A stretch of DNA of 64,000 nt from Armatimonadota bacterium (GTDB lineage: Bacteria; Sysuimicrobiota; Sysuimicrobiia; Sysuimicrobiales; Sysuimicrobiaceae). Of this stretch, positions 43,559 through 52,113 are shown piece by piece. The stretch covers positions 1 to 64,000 of the forward strand of contig JANXCW010000001.1 in assembly GCA_025059775.1 (NCBI GenBank), in the 5' to 3' direction. Under the pieces are notes generated by a model. The model did no database searches. It saw only the letters and a list, made by a program, of their open reading frames with translations, and was not told where the DNA came from. Every line of letters starts with the position of its first letter. Position 1 is the first letter of the stretch. The position numbers and the translations under genes were made by a program.

Positions 43559-44574
43559 CACACCCCCAACCGGCGCCCGCGGAAGGGGCGCACCAGTCCC
43601 ATCAGGCCCTGGGGGGCGTACAGGGCGATGAGGACCAAGGCCGCACCGAAGACCGCCCGGTTGAACTCCGCGGGGATGCGCGCCCCGAACAGACCCAGAT
43701 GCACCACGCCCACCCGCAGCAGCTCCGCCACCAGCATGACCAGGGGGACACCCAACAGGGGACCCTGCCAGGTCCCCGCACCCCCCACCATGGCCATGAG
43801 GACCACGTCCACGGAGATGTCCAGGCTGAACACCCCCGTGGGCTCGATGTACCCGATCCGCTGGGTGTACAGACCTCCGGCCACGCCTGCCCAGAACGCT
43901 CCCAGCAGCAGGGCAGCCACCTTCACCCACGTGGTCCGCACGCCGAGAACGCCCGCCGCCACCTCGTCCTCCCGCACGGCCACCAGGGCGGCCCCGAAGC
44001 GGGAGGACTGAATCCGTGCCGCGATTCCCGTGACCAGCAGGGCAAGCCCCAGGTACGTGAAGTAAAAGAACTGCTCCACCACCCGCCGGTCCCAGGGCAG
44101 GGGAGACACGTAGATTCCCATGGCGCCCCGGGTCCAGGGAACGTTGTACGCAAGCACCTGGGCGAGGAATCCCAGGATCATGGTGAGGACAGCGAAGTAC
44201 GGCCCTCGCACCCGCAGGCTTGGCACGCCCACGGCCGCAGCCCAGAGCACCGCCATCAGTCCTCCCAGGGGGAACGTGAGGAGAGGAGACCAGCCCCACC
44301 TGTAGGCCAGGATCCCCGTGGTGTAGGCCCCGACTCCGAAGAACACGGCCATGGCGAGGTTCAGGTAGCCGGCATAGCCTCCCAGAAAATTCCATGCCTG
44401 GGTGAGGAGCAGGAACAGGAAGACGTTGGTTAGGGTACTCAGGAGTCCCAGGCCCTCCCACCACGCTCCGATCCCCACCACGATCCCCAGGAGCGCAGCC
44501 GCACCTAGGGCGTGCCGGCGGCCCAGCCGGGTGGGTCCGGACGTCCAGGTCTCCGGCCAAACGGAGGATCGCAT
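43558..44574 (-). CDS. LIV-type ABC transporter permease (LivM-like, second system)
   Basis: A 338-residue permease. WNFLGGYAGYLNLAMAVFFG (about 61-80) is the LivM core, and AVREDEVAAGVLGVRTTW is the coupling region. It starts 4 bp after the LivH-like gene stop. The gene order KGFHM differs from the KHMGF order of the other importer, so the two systems are not a recent tandem duplication. Confidence 0.92.
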   Translation of the reverse strand: MRSSVWPETWTSGPTRLGRRHALGAAALLGIVVGIGAWWEGLGLLSTLTNVFLFLLLTQAWNFLGGYAGYLNLAMAVFFGVGAYTTGILAYRWGWSPLLTFPLGGLMAVLWAAAVGVPSLRVRGPYFAVLTMILGFLAQVLAYNVPWTRGAMGIYVSPLPWDRRVVEQFFYFTYLGLALLVTGIAARIQSSRFGAALVAVREDEVAAGVLGVRTTWVKVAALLLGAFWAGVAGGLYTQRIGYIEPTGVFSLDISVDVVLMAMVGGAGTWQGPLLGVPLVMLVAELLRVGVVHLGLFGARIPAEFNRAVFGAALVLIALYAPQGLMGLVRPFRGRRLGV

Positions 44575-44578
44575 GGCG

Positions 44579-45460
44579 TTAGAGAACCCGCTCCTGCACG
44601 GTCTGCAGGCCGCGGCCGCGGAGGATCAAGGTGATGGCCAGAAACGCGTACACCACCGCGTACACGTACTGGAAGGGCAGGAGGATTCCACTGAGTGCTT
44701 CGAGTTCGCCGACCAGCAGTCCCGCCAGCAGCGCGCTCCGGATTCCCCCCAGGCCCCCCACCACCACCACGAGGAAGGCCCATGCCAGCCACCGGAGGTG
44801 CTCCTGCGGCGCGAACGGGAACATCATGGCCACGGCCACCCCTCCCATGGCGGCCGTGGCCACACCGGCCCCCACCACCAACATAGAGATCCTCGCCACA
44901 TCCACCCCGAGCACCGCGGCCGCATCCGGATTCTGCCCGACCGCGCGCACCACCTTCCCCAGCAGGGTGCGGCGCAGCACAGCATCCAGGACCAGGATCA
45001 TGGCCAGAGCAAGGCCCGCGGCCAGCAGGCGCCCCAGGGAGACCCGGATCCCGCCCACGGTCAGCACCACCTGGCCCGTCTGCCACGGCAGGACCCGGGT
45101 GTCCGTGGTCCACACCAAGATGGCCCCGTTCTCCAGCACCAGCATGAGACCGAACAGCACGAGGAGCCCCATGGCCTCCAGGGCGGAGGCGGTGCGCCGG
45201 AGCAGCAACCGGTCTATCGCCATCCCGACTCCGAAGAACACGGGCGCCACGGCCAGCACCGAGAGCAGCGGTGGCGCGCCCAACCGCCACAGCATCTCCA
45301 GCGCGAAGAAGGACCCCAGCATGACGAACGCGCTGTGGGCCACGTTCACGATCCCCAGCACGCCCAGGGTCAGGCTAAGCCCCACGGAGACCAGGGCGTA
45401 CACCAAACCCAAAAGCACGCCGTTGATCATGGCTTCGACCAGCAAAGGCGCCATCCTCAC
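44579..45460 (-). CDS. LIV-type ABC transporter permease (LivH-like, second system)
   Basis: A 293-residue permease beginning LVEAMINGVLLGLVYALVSVG, the LivH N-terminus, with AVGQNPDAAAVLGVDVARI as the coupling helix. The GTG start at 45460 overlaps the LivF-like gene stop (GTGA); an ATG two codons on is an alternative. It forms the membrane channel with the LivM-like subunit. Confidence 0.92.
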   Translation of the reverse strand: MRMAPLLVEAMINGVLLGLVYALVSVGLSLTLGVLGIVNVAHSAFVMLGSFFALEMLWRLGAPPLLSVLAVAPVFFGVGMAIDRLLLRRTASALEAMGLLVLFGLMLVLENGAILVWTTDTRVLPWQTGQVVLTVGGIRVSLGRLLAAGLALAMILVLDAVLRRTLLGKVVRAVGQNPDAAAVLGVDVARISMLVVGAGVATAAMGGVAVAMMFPFAPQEHLRWLAWAFLVVVVGGLGGIRSALLAGLLVGELEALSGILLPFQYVYAVVYAFLAITLILRGRGLQTVQERVL

Positions 45461-46182
45461 ACCCGCAGCCAGTCCCGGACCACCGCGTGCATCCGCTGCT
45501 GGAACTCGTCCCGAGTTCCCTCCAGCTGGTTGCGGCCGAACGCCAGGGCGTACACGTAGTCCGCGAGGGAGACCGCGGCCCGGACGTTCTGATCCACCAG
45601 CAGCACCGTGCGTCCCTCCCGGTGCAGCCGGGCCACTTCCTCATAGACCTCCTGGGCGGCCACGGGGGCCAGGCCCGCGGTGGGTTCGTCCAGCAGGATC
45701 ACCCAGGGATCCGTGACCATCATCCGGGCGATCTCCACCATGCGCTGCTGCCCCCCGCTGAGAACTCCGGCCGGTCGATCCCGCCAGGCCTTGAGGCCCG
45801 GATACCGTTCGTAGATCCGGTCCAGGGCGGAGCGTCGTGCGGCCCGCGGCAGGGCCCAAGCCCCCACCTCCAGGTTCTCCTGCACCGTGAGGCCGGGAAA
45901 CACGCTCCGACCCTGGGGGAGATACCCCATGCCGAGATCCACCCGCCGGTGTGCGGGCAGCTGGCTGACATCCTCCCCGTCCACCCACACGGTACCCCGC
46001 CGGGGCCGGAGAAGGCCGTATACCACCCGCAGCACCGTGGACTTCCCGGAGCCGTTGGGGCCGAGAACCGCCGTGAGCTGGCCGGGTCGCGCGATGAGAC
46101 TCACTCCCTGAAGCACGGTCTGTTCCGGATAGTACCCGGCTTCCACGTGAACCACGCGGACCTCACGAGACCGCGGATGCAC
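45457..46182 (-). CDS. LIV-type ABC transporter ATP-binding protein (LivF-like, second system)
   Basis: A 241-residue ATPase with Walker A GPNGSGKST (41-49), LPQGRSVFPGLTVQENL, signature LSGGQQRMVEIARMM and Walker B VILLDEPTAGL, all intact. The GTG start at 46182 overlaps the LivG-like gene by 20 bp. It works with the LivG-like ATPase to drive uptake. Confidence 0.93.
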   Translation of the reverse strand: MHPRSREVRVVHVEAGYYPEQTVLQGVSLIARPGQLTAVLGPNGSGKSTVLRVVYGLLRPRRGTVWVDGEDVSQLPAHRRVDLGMGYLPQGRSVFPGLTVQENLEVGAWALPRAARRSALDRIYERYPGLKAWRDRPAGVLSGGQQRMVEIARMMVTDPWVILLDEPTAGLAPVAAQEVYEEVARLHREGRTVLLVDQNVRAAVSLADYVYALAFGRNQLEGTRDEFQQRMHAVVRDWLRV

Positions 46183-46900
46183 GGCCGCCTCCCAGGTACG
46201 CTTCGACCACCGCGTCGTTCCGCGCCACCTCCTCCGGAGGCCCGTCCGCGATCACCCGGCCCTGGTTGAGGCACAGCACACGCTGGCTGATGGACATCAA
46301 CACGGGGATCTCGTGACTGACCACCACGAAGGACACGCCCTCCTGCTGCAGCGTCTTCAGGCGCTCCGTCATGACCTCGATGGCATCCGGATGTACTCCT
46401 GCAAAGGGCTCGTCCATGAGAACCACCCGAGGCCGGGGCATCAGGGCCCGCACGAACTCCAGCAGCCGCTGCTGCCCTCCCGAAAGCTGGCTCGCCGGAA
46501 CCTGTGCGTATCCCTCCAGGCCCACGGAGGCGAGGAGTTCCATGGCCCGGTGCTGGGCGTCCGAATCCGGGATGGCGCGGTGCAGCACGGGGACGAGCAT
46601 GTTCTGCATGGCGGTGAGGCTCCGGAATACCCGGGTGTTCTGAAAGGTCCGCATGACTCCGAGATCGGCGAGGCGTTGCGGGGGGCCTCCCTCCACCCGA
46701 TGTCCGGCGACCCACACTTCTCCGGCATCCGGCCCGTACACACCGTTCAGCAGGTTCAACAGGGTCGTCTTCCCGGAACCGTTCGGCCCGATGATCCCCA
46801 GCACGACCCCATCCTCCAGGTCGAAGGACACCCCGTCCACCGCGAGGATTCCACCGAAACGCTTCACCAAGTTCCGAACCGTCAGGACGGGGCGGCTCAC
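46163..46900 (-). CDS. LIV-type ABC transporter ATP-binding protein (LivG-like, second system)
   Basis: A 245-residue ATPase with Walker A GPNGSGKTT, FQNTRVFRSLTAMQNM, signature LSGGQQRLLEFVRAL and Walker B VVLMDEPFAGVHP. GTG at 46900 overlaps the binding-protein stop (GTGA) and fits the family start; an ATG at 46945 would overlap that gene by almost 50 bp. Unlike the LivG paralog at 31-32 kb it keeps a full signature motif. Confidence 0.92.
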   Translation of the reverse strand: MSRPVLTVRNLVKRFGGILAVDGVSFDLEDGVVLGIIGPNGSGKTTLLNLLNGVYGPDAGEVWVAGHRVEGGPPQRLADLGVMRTFQNTRVFRSLTAMQNMLVPVLHRAIPDSDAQHRAMELLASVGLEGYAQVPASQLSGGQQRLLEFVRALMPRPRVVLMDEPFAGVHPDAIEVMTERLKTLQQEGVSFVVVSHEIPVLMSISQRVLCLNQGRVIADGPPEEVARNDAVVEAYLGGGRASAVS

Positions 46901-48144
46901 GGCATCGGAATAACGGGCCTCGCGGTGGCCCGGTTCGGAGGCCACACCACTTCGTTCCGCCCCCGGAGGAACTGCAGGACGACTGGGTTATAGCTGGGGA
47001 TCCCGTCCTTGTCGTACTGGAGGATGCCGTTGGCGGTGGCGAACTTCCGCCCCACCACGTACGCCCGCAGCTTGGCCTGGTCGAGGCTCCCGGTGGCCTT
47101 CACCGCCTGCTCCATGACCTGGAGGATGGTGAGGGCGACGGTCGCAAAGGAGGGGAGCTCCCGATACCCCATTCGCTGGAGCAACGCGTGGAGGACATTG
47201 ACTTCCTTGTAGCGGTCCGTATGCCAAGCCATGGCAGTTCCCATGATTCCTTCTGCCGCAGGTCCGAGGTCCCGCCAGTACGGGAGCATTGTTACCGGAG
47301 AACCGCACTGGCAGTAGAGGGCGGGCTTGAACCCGAGTTCGTGCGCGGTGCGGGCCAGCAGGGCCGCGGGGTTGGGCAGGGCTAGGGCGAAGAAGAGGTC
47401 CACATTCGCCGCCTTGGCCCGCTGGATGAGCCCGCTTACGTCCGTCACGGTAGGAGCGAATTCCTCGTTCAACACCACGGGGATGTCGCGCTGCCGGGCA
47501 AATCCGAGCACGCCGCCATATCCCTGGTACCCGTTCTTCACCACGAGGGTAAAGGGATTCTGCTCCGTGACCACTCCGATGCGTCGAGGCCGCTGCGACG
47601 GCGGAAGGCTATCGATCAGTTCGAAGATCCCACGCGGGTAGTCGGGCTCCTGGTATGAGTAAGCCCCTACCATCCACCGGGATTTTTTGAACAGCTCAAT
47701 CCCCACGAACCCCCCGTTCCACAGCACCTTGCCTGCGGACTCCACGATGGGGATGATCGCGCCCCCCACGAGGGTGGTGTACGGTGCCAGGACCAGGTCC
47801 ACATTGTCCTCCTTCAGCAGCCGCTGGTAGAGGGCCTGGGCCACCGCGGGCTTACCTTCATCATCGTAGAGGATGAGCCGCACCGGCCTTCCCAGCAGCC
47901 CTCCCTCCCGGTTCACCCGGTTGACCCAGTACTCGTAGACCGCCTTGTACACGGCGGAGGGGCCGGAGAAAGGCCCCGTGAGACCGAGCGAACCGCCTAC
48001 CAGAATGGGACGGGCTACCGGAGCGCCCGAACCGACCTGAGAGAGGCCCACGAGCAGAAGACCCACGAGCAGCCCCACCACCCAGGTCCGGGAGCTGTGG
48101 ACACCGGGCCTGCGGCATACCTGCGTAAGCCGCACCACACTCAC
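46897..48144 (-). CDS. LIV-type ABC transporter substrate-binding protein (second system)
   Basis: A 415-residue periplasmic binding protein. The signal peptide (VVGLLVGLLLVGLSQVGSG) is followed by ILVGGSLGLTGPFSGPSAVYK, the LAPYTTLVGGAI ligand segment and a C-terminal ATANGILQYDKDG that is common in amide/urea and branched-chain binding proteins. First gene of its operon. The GTG start at 48144 has AAGGGGGTG in front. Its 5' region resembles that of the TAXI gene at 42.2 kb, although the proteins are unrelated. Confidence 0.9.
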   Translation of the reverse strand: MSVVRLTQVCRRPGVHSSRTWVVGLLVGLLLVGLSQVGSGAPVARPILVGGSLGLTGPFSGPSAVYKAVYEYWVNRVNREGGLLGRPVRLILYDDEGKPAVAQALYQRLLKEDNVDLVLAPYTTLVGGAIIPIVESAGKVLWNGGFVGIELFKKSRWMVGAYSYQEPDYPRGIFELIDSLPPSQRPRRIGVVTEQNPFTLVVKNGYQGYGGVLGFARQRDIPVVLNEEFAPTVTDVSGLIQRAKAANVDLFFALALPNPAALLARTAHELGFKPALYCQCGSPVTMLPYWRDLGPAAEGIMGTAMAWHTDRYKEVNVLHALLQRMGYRELPSFATVALTILQVMEQAVKATGSLDQAKLRAYVVGRKFATANGILQYDKDGIPSYNPVVLQFLRGRNEVVWPPNRATARPVIPMP

Positions 48145-48152
48145 CCCCTTGA

Positions 48153-48204
48153 ATCAGATTGTCAGACGAGCTCTTCTGTGTTTGATAAAAGTCTCCTGCC
48201 GAAC
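48153..48204 (-). promoter_or_regulatory. Bipartite upstream element B (second LIV operon)
   Basis: On the minus strand GTTCGGCAGGAG (complement at 48193-48204) precedes CGTCTGACAATCTGAT (48153-48169) by 25 bp, ending 9 bp before the start codon. Both blocks recur upstream of the TAXI operon. TTGTC-A-GACGA is a near-perfect dyad of the FadR-GntR kind. It overlaps the place where RNA polymerase or the ribosome would act, so repression is likely. I see no convincing -10/-35 pair here. Confidence 0.5.
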
Positions 48205-48222
48205 GTATGTGTGCTCTTGGGT

Positions 48223-48813
48223 CTACTGGAGCGGTTCCAGGGCTTCCCGCACCCTGGCCCAGTCCTCCGGGGTGTCCACGTCCAGGGCCGCCTCCTCCAG
48301 GGGGACGAAGACCGCTTCGCTTCCGTGGGCTTCCAGCACCGGCTTGGCACCCACATCGCCCTGAAGGGCTTTCAACTCCGAGAACAGGGCCCGGTGGAAG
48401 AGGGCCGGGGGACCGACCGTCCCCCGATACGCGCAGGCCACAATCCGGACTCCCTCCCTCCGCCAGATCTCCACGAGCCGCTGCAGGTGTTGTGGGGTCA
48501 GAGCAGGCTGGTCTCCAAGCAGCAGAAGTACTGCCTCCGCGTCCTCCACAGCCTCAATCCCCCTGCGCAGGGAGGTGCTGAGGCCCTGGGCGTGTTCCGG
48601 GTTCTCCACCACCCGCACAGGGAGACCGGAAAGTTCTGCCTGCATGCGGTCCGCCTCCGGCCCCACCACCACCACCACCTCATCGCAGATCCCAAGGGCC
48701 GTCTCCACCACCCGGCGCAAGAGGCTTTTTCCTCCTAAGTGCAGCAGGAGCTTCGGCTGCCCCATGCGGCGGCTACTGCCCGCCGCCAGCACGACGCAGG
48801 CAACCTTGCTCAC
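48223..48813 (-). CDS. MobA/MocA-like molybdopterin nucleotidyltransferase
   Basis: A 196-residue nucleotidyltransferase with the NTP signature VVLAAGSSRRMGQPKLLL (about 6-23), a metal-binding LLGDQPAL and a GPPALFHRALF segment. MocA proteins attach CMP to molybdopterin, producing the MCD cofactor of xanthine-dehydrogenase-family enzymes. The GTG start at 48813 overlaps the XdhC stop (GTGA). As last gene of the AAA-VWA-XdhC set, its place supports MCD synthesis over the GMP form. Confidence 0.85.
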   Translation of the reverse strand: MSKVACVVLAAGSSRRMGQPKLLLHLGGKSLLRRVVETALGICDEVVVVVGPEADRMQAELSGLPVRVVENPEHAQGLSTSLRRGIEAVEDAEAVLLLLGDQPALTPQHLQRLVEIWRREGVRIVACAYRGTVGPPALFHRALFSELKALQGDVGAKPVLEAHGSEAVFVPLEEAALDVDTPEDWARVREALEPLQ

Positions 48814-49928
48814 ACGGGGAGTGGCTCGTGGATGGGGGCGGGTCGGTCCCGCAGGAACCCCGCCTTCCGACCGTTCAGGGCCGCGAGGATCTCCGCGAGG
48901 ATGGCCAGGGCGATCTGCTCCGGCCCTTCTGCTCCGATGTCCAGGCCTACCGGTGCGTAGATCCGCCCCTCCAGTTCCGGACTTGGCCGTACGCCCTCCG
49001 CCTCCAGCTCCCGCAGGATCTTCTGGGTGCGCTGCCGGGGGCCCAAAAGTCCCAGGTAGGCGGGCGTGGTAGGGTAGGTGAGCAGGGAGCGGATGAGGTT
49101 CTTGTCGTGCAGGTAGTTGTGGGTCATCACCACCACGCAGGTTCGGGCATCGGGCCGGATCGCCTGCGCGGCTTCTGAAAACTCCGTGTGGAGGAATCCG
49201 TATGCCTCCGGGAACCGCTCCCGGGAGAGGAACTTCTCCCGCCGATCCACCACCACGGGCCGGAAGCCCAGCTCGTGTGCCAGGCGCACCAGCGGAATGG
49301 CGTCGTGTCCGGCTCCGCACACCACCAACCGCAGGGGGGGCTGGAGGGGCTCAAAGAAGAGCACAAACTCCTCCATGGCCTCGCGGGCCGGCTTTCCGTG
49401 GCACAGCACCTCCTGCGCCCGCGAGGCCGCCTGCGCGTCGAGTTCTGCCCGTCCGAGACTTCCCTCCCAGGTACCGTCCGGGTAGACCACCAGGCGCCGC
49501 CCGAGTTGAGGGGATCCCTCCGGTCCGATGACGGTCACCACCGCGAGCGGCCGTTCCCGCTCCACCGCCTCCTCCAGGAACCGCTCCGGCGGGGGTTCCG
49601 TAATACCCACCTTCTCCACCAGGACGTCGATCACCCCGTTACAGCCAAGTCCCAGCCCCCACACCGCCTCGTCGTCCGCGGTGAGGTCGTAGTGCAGCAG
49701 GCGCGGCCGCCCGTCCTGTAGAACTTCCTCCGCCACGATCTGCACGTCCCCCTCCAGGCACCCCCCTGAGATGGAGCCCACGAGGTCCCCGGTGGATCGG
49801 ATCAGCAGCCGGGCTCCCTCCCGCCGGTAGGTGCTTCCCCGCACCCCGACCACGGTGGCCAGGGCAGCTTCCTCCCCGCGGTCGCGTACCTCCCGCAGGG
49901 CCTGGAGGATGTCCAGCAGTTCCCGCAT
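48810..49928 (-). CDS. XdhC/CoxI family molybdenum cofactor insertion protein
   Basis: A 372-residue two-domain protein. The N-terminal XdhC/CoxI domain has GSTYRREGARLLI and SGGCLEGDV (about 30-62). The C-terminal Rossmann domain has VVCGAGHDAIPLV (about 210-222) and ends with DIGAEGPEQIALAILAEI. XdhC binds the cofactor, protects it during sulfuration and delivers it to molybdenum hydroxylases. The nearest such enzyme here is the orphan large subunit at 20.5-22.9 kb. It follows the VWA gene by 2 bp. Confidence 0.9.
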   Translation of the reverse strand: MRELLDILQALREVRDRGEEAALATVVGVRGSTYRREGARLLIRSTGDLVGSISGGCLEGDVQIVAEEVLQDGRPRLLHYDLTADDEAVWGLGLGCNGVIDVLVEKVGITEPPPERFLEEAVERERPLAVVTVIGPEGSPQLGRRLVVYPDGTWEGSLGRAELDAQAASRAQEVLCHGKPAREAMEEFVLFFEPLQPPLRLVVCGAGHDAIPLVRLAHELGFRPVVVDRREKFLSRERFPEAYGFLHTEFSEAAQAIRPDARTCVVVMTHNYLHDKNLIRSLLTYPTTPAYLGLLGPRQRTQKILRELEAEGVRPSPELEGRIYAPVGLDIGAEGPEQIALAILAEILAALNGRKAGFLRDRPAPIHEPLPV

Positions 49929-49930
49929 TC

Positions 49931-51088
49931 CTACTCCCTCCTTGCGATGCGGCGCCTCCGCGCCACCAGGGTGCGCTCCAGGGCGCGGAGGCTATCGAGG
50001 TTGTGGGCGGCGGCGAACACGTCCACGAAGGGTAGGGCCGTCTGCATGCCCCGGGTGAGGGGCTGGTAACCGGGGCTGCCGAGGAGGGGATTCAGCCAGA
50101 TCACCCGGCCTGAGCGGGCCCGGATCTCCCGCATGGCCCGGTGCAGGACCTCCACGTCTCCGGTGTCCCAGCCGTCGCTGAGGATCACCACCACCGTATG
50201 CGGATCCAGCAGGTGCCGCCACCCCTCCAGGAACTGCATGAGGCTCGCGCCGATCCGGGTACCCCCGGACCAGTTGGGCACCGTACGGCTCAGCCGGTCC
50301 AGCGCCTCCCGTAGGGTCCGAGACCGGAGGGCGGGGGTAACCCGGGTGAGGGAGGTGCTGAACACGAAGCTTTCCACGTTGCCCACGGCCTCCTGGAGCG
50401 CGTACACGAACTGGATCAGGAGCCGGCTGTAGATGTCCATGGAGCCGGAGACGTCGCACAGGAGCACGAGCCGTGTTTTGCGGATCCGCGGACGCTTAAA
50501 GGCCAGCTCCGGCAATTCCCCGCCCCACCGCAGGTGGAGCCGCATGGTGCGCCGCAGGTCGAGCCGGTGGCTGTGCCGAGCCCGCTGCATCCGGCGGCTC
50601 ATGCGGGTGGCGATGCGGCGGGCGATGGCCACCACCAGCTTCCCGATCTCCTCGAGCTCGCGATCCGTGAAGTTGGAGAAGTCCTTCCGGCTCAAGACCT
50701 CCAGAGCGCTGTAGCCAGGGACCTCCTGCTCTCCTTCCGTCTCCTCCCCGGCCTCCGCCCACCGTTCCATGGAGAGCTGCCCCTGCTCCCGCCCGGGCTC
50801 CTCCAGCGCCCCTCGTTCCTCCCCGTTCTCCGGTAGGGATTCCACGGGCGGGGAGGGGGACCAGTAGAGGGGGTAGAGGGCGTCGAAGATGCGCAGGTCG
50901 TGGTGGCTGTGGACCAGGGTGGTCCGGAGGGCGAGCCGGAACTGTTCCGGGTCCAGGACGTCCACCCGCTCCAGAGCCCGGAGGGCGTCCGCCACCTCCC
51001 CAGGCCCGCACAGAACCCCCTGAGCGCGCAGGGCCCGACCGAAGGCCACCACGTGGGCGGTGAGGTCTCCCAGCTCCGCTCTCCTCAC
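49931..51088 (-). CDS. VWA domain protein of the CoxE family
   Basis: A 385-residue protein with a C-terminal von Willebrand A domain. The MIDAS metal motif DVSGSM is near residue 215, with FSTSLTR and ILSDGWDTGD supplying the other ligands. In CO dehydrogenase maturation CoxE works with the MoxR-type ATPase CoxD to build the Mo-Cu centre; relatives serve other molybdenum hydroxylases. The Glu-rich linker (about 105-145) precedes an Arg-rich basic stretch. GTG at 51088 overlaps the ATPase stop (GTGA), typical of the coupled CoxD-CoxE pair. Confidence 0.9.
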   Translation of the reverse strand: MRRAELGDLTAHVVAFGRALRAQGVLCGPGEVADALRALERVDVLDPEQFRLALRTTLVHSHHDLRIFDALYPLYWSPSPPVESLPENGEERGALEEPGREQGQLSMERWAEAGEETEGEQEVPGYSALEVLSRKDFSNFTDRELEEIGKLVVAIARRIATRMSRRMQRARHSHRLDLRRTMRLHLRWGGELPELAFKRPRIRKTRLVLLCDVSGSMDIYSRLLIQFVYALQEAVGNVESFVFSTSLTRVTPALRSRTLREALDRLSRTVPNWSGGTRIGASLMQFLEGWRHLLDPHTVVVILSDGWDTGDVEVLHRAMREIRARSGRVIWLNPLLGSPGYQPLTRGMQTALPFVDVFAAAHNLDSLRALERTLVARRRRIARRE

Positions 51089-52035
51089 GCCTTCAACGTT
51101 CGCTCGATCCGGCTCAGGGCTCGGGCGAGCCCCTCTCCGTCCCGCTGGGCCTCGTGGATGGCCGCGAGGGCCGCGTCCAGCCACGGGCCCCGTACCAGTC
51201 GCTGGTCCTCGTGGTGTTTGAACAGGCACCCCATGGTCTCCTCCACGCTCTCCCGATCCAGGTGATCCCGGTGCAGGCGGAGGAGCGCGAGGCTCCAGTC
51301 CAGGGTCTCCGCAACCCCCGGGACCTTCTGGAGGTCCAGGCGCCGCACCAGGTGCATGAAGGCTGCGATCTGCTCAGCGAGCCGCTGCGAGATCCCGGGG
51401 ACCTTGCGGAGCACGATGCGCAGTTCCTTCTCGAAGCTGGGGTAGTCGATCCACAGGTACAGGCACCGCCGCCGCAACGCATCGCTCAGCTCCCGGGTGC
51501 GGTTGCTGGTGAGCACCACGTAGGGGATGTGCTTCGCCCGGATGGTCCCGATCTCCGGGATGGTCACCTGCCAGTCGCTCAGCACCTCCAGCAGGAAGCT
51601 CTCGAACTCCACGTCTGCCCGATCGATCTCGTCCACCAGGAGCACCGGAGCCCGATGATGGGTGATGGCCTGCAGCAGCGGCCGACGGAGCAGGAAAGCT
51701 TCCGAGAAGATGGTCTGCTCCTTCTCCTCCACGGTGCGCTCGCTTCCCTCCTCCAGGCGGATGCGCAGCATCTGCTTGGGGTAGTTCCATTCGTAGAGGG
51801 CGGTGCTCACGTCCAGCCCCTCGTAGCACTGCAGCCGGATGAGGTCGGTCCCGAGGGCTTGGCTCATGACCTTCGCGATCTCGGTTTTCCCCACTCCGGC
51901 CGCGCCCTCCACCAGAAGGGGCTTGTGGAGCTCGATGGAGAGGTAGATGGCGGTGGCAATTTCCCGATCCGCGATGTACCCCTCTTGCTCCAGGGCCTGG
52001 AGAATCTGCTCGATGTTCCCTAGGGTCGGCCGCAT
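51085..52035 (-). CDS. MoxR-type AAA ATPase (CoxD-like)
   Basis: A 316-residue AAA+ ATPase with Walker A GAAGVGKTE (about 43-51), Walker B VLLVDEIDRAD, a sensor-1 Asn in VVLTSNRTRE and the arginine-rich RRRCLYLWIDYP segment. It partners with the VWA protein encoded next as a remodelling chaperone for a molybdenum enzyme. ATG at 52035 is preferred over GTG at 52065 because a TATAAT hexamer sits inside the extra codons and a GAGG site precedes the ATG. Confidence 0.9.
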   Translation of the reverse strand: MRPTLGNIEQILQALEQEGYIADREIATAIYLSIELHKPLLVEGAAGVGKTEIAKVMSQALGTDLIRLQCYEGLDVSTALYEWNYPKQMLRIRLEEGSERTVEEKEQTIFSEAFLLRRPLLQAITHHRAPVLLVDEIDRADVEFESFLLEVLSDWQVTIPEIGTIRAKHIPYVVLTSNRTRELSDALRRRCLYLWIDYPSFEKELRIVLRKVPGISQRLAEQIAAFMHLVRRLDLQKVPGVAETLDWSLALLRLHRDHLDRESVEETMGCLFKHHEDQRLVRGPWLDAALAAIHEAQRDGEGLARALSRIERTLKA

Positions 52036-52052
52036 GGGCACATCCTCGTGTC

Positions 52053-52058
52053 CATTAT
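52053..52058 (-). promoter_or_regulatory. Consensus -10 box (TATAAT) before the AAA ATPase gene
   Basis: TATAAT on the minus strand lies about 18 bp upstream of the ATG at 52035, in the 78-bp gap after the TRAP permease gene. No recognisable -35 stands 16-18 bp further upstream, so an activator or an alternative contact may be needed. A small GC hairpin (CGGCC-ACGC-GGCCG) lies further upstream in the same gap. Confidence 0.4.
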
Positions 52059-52113
52059 ACTGCACCTTCTCGGCTAGCGGCCGCGTGGCCGGACTTGTCC
52101 CAGCACCATCCCT

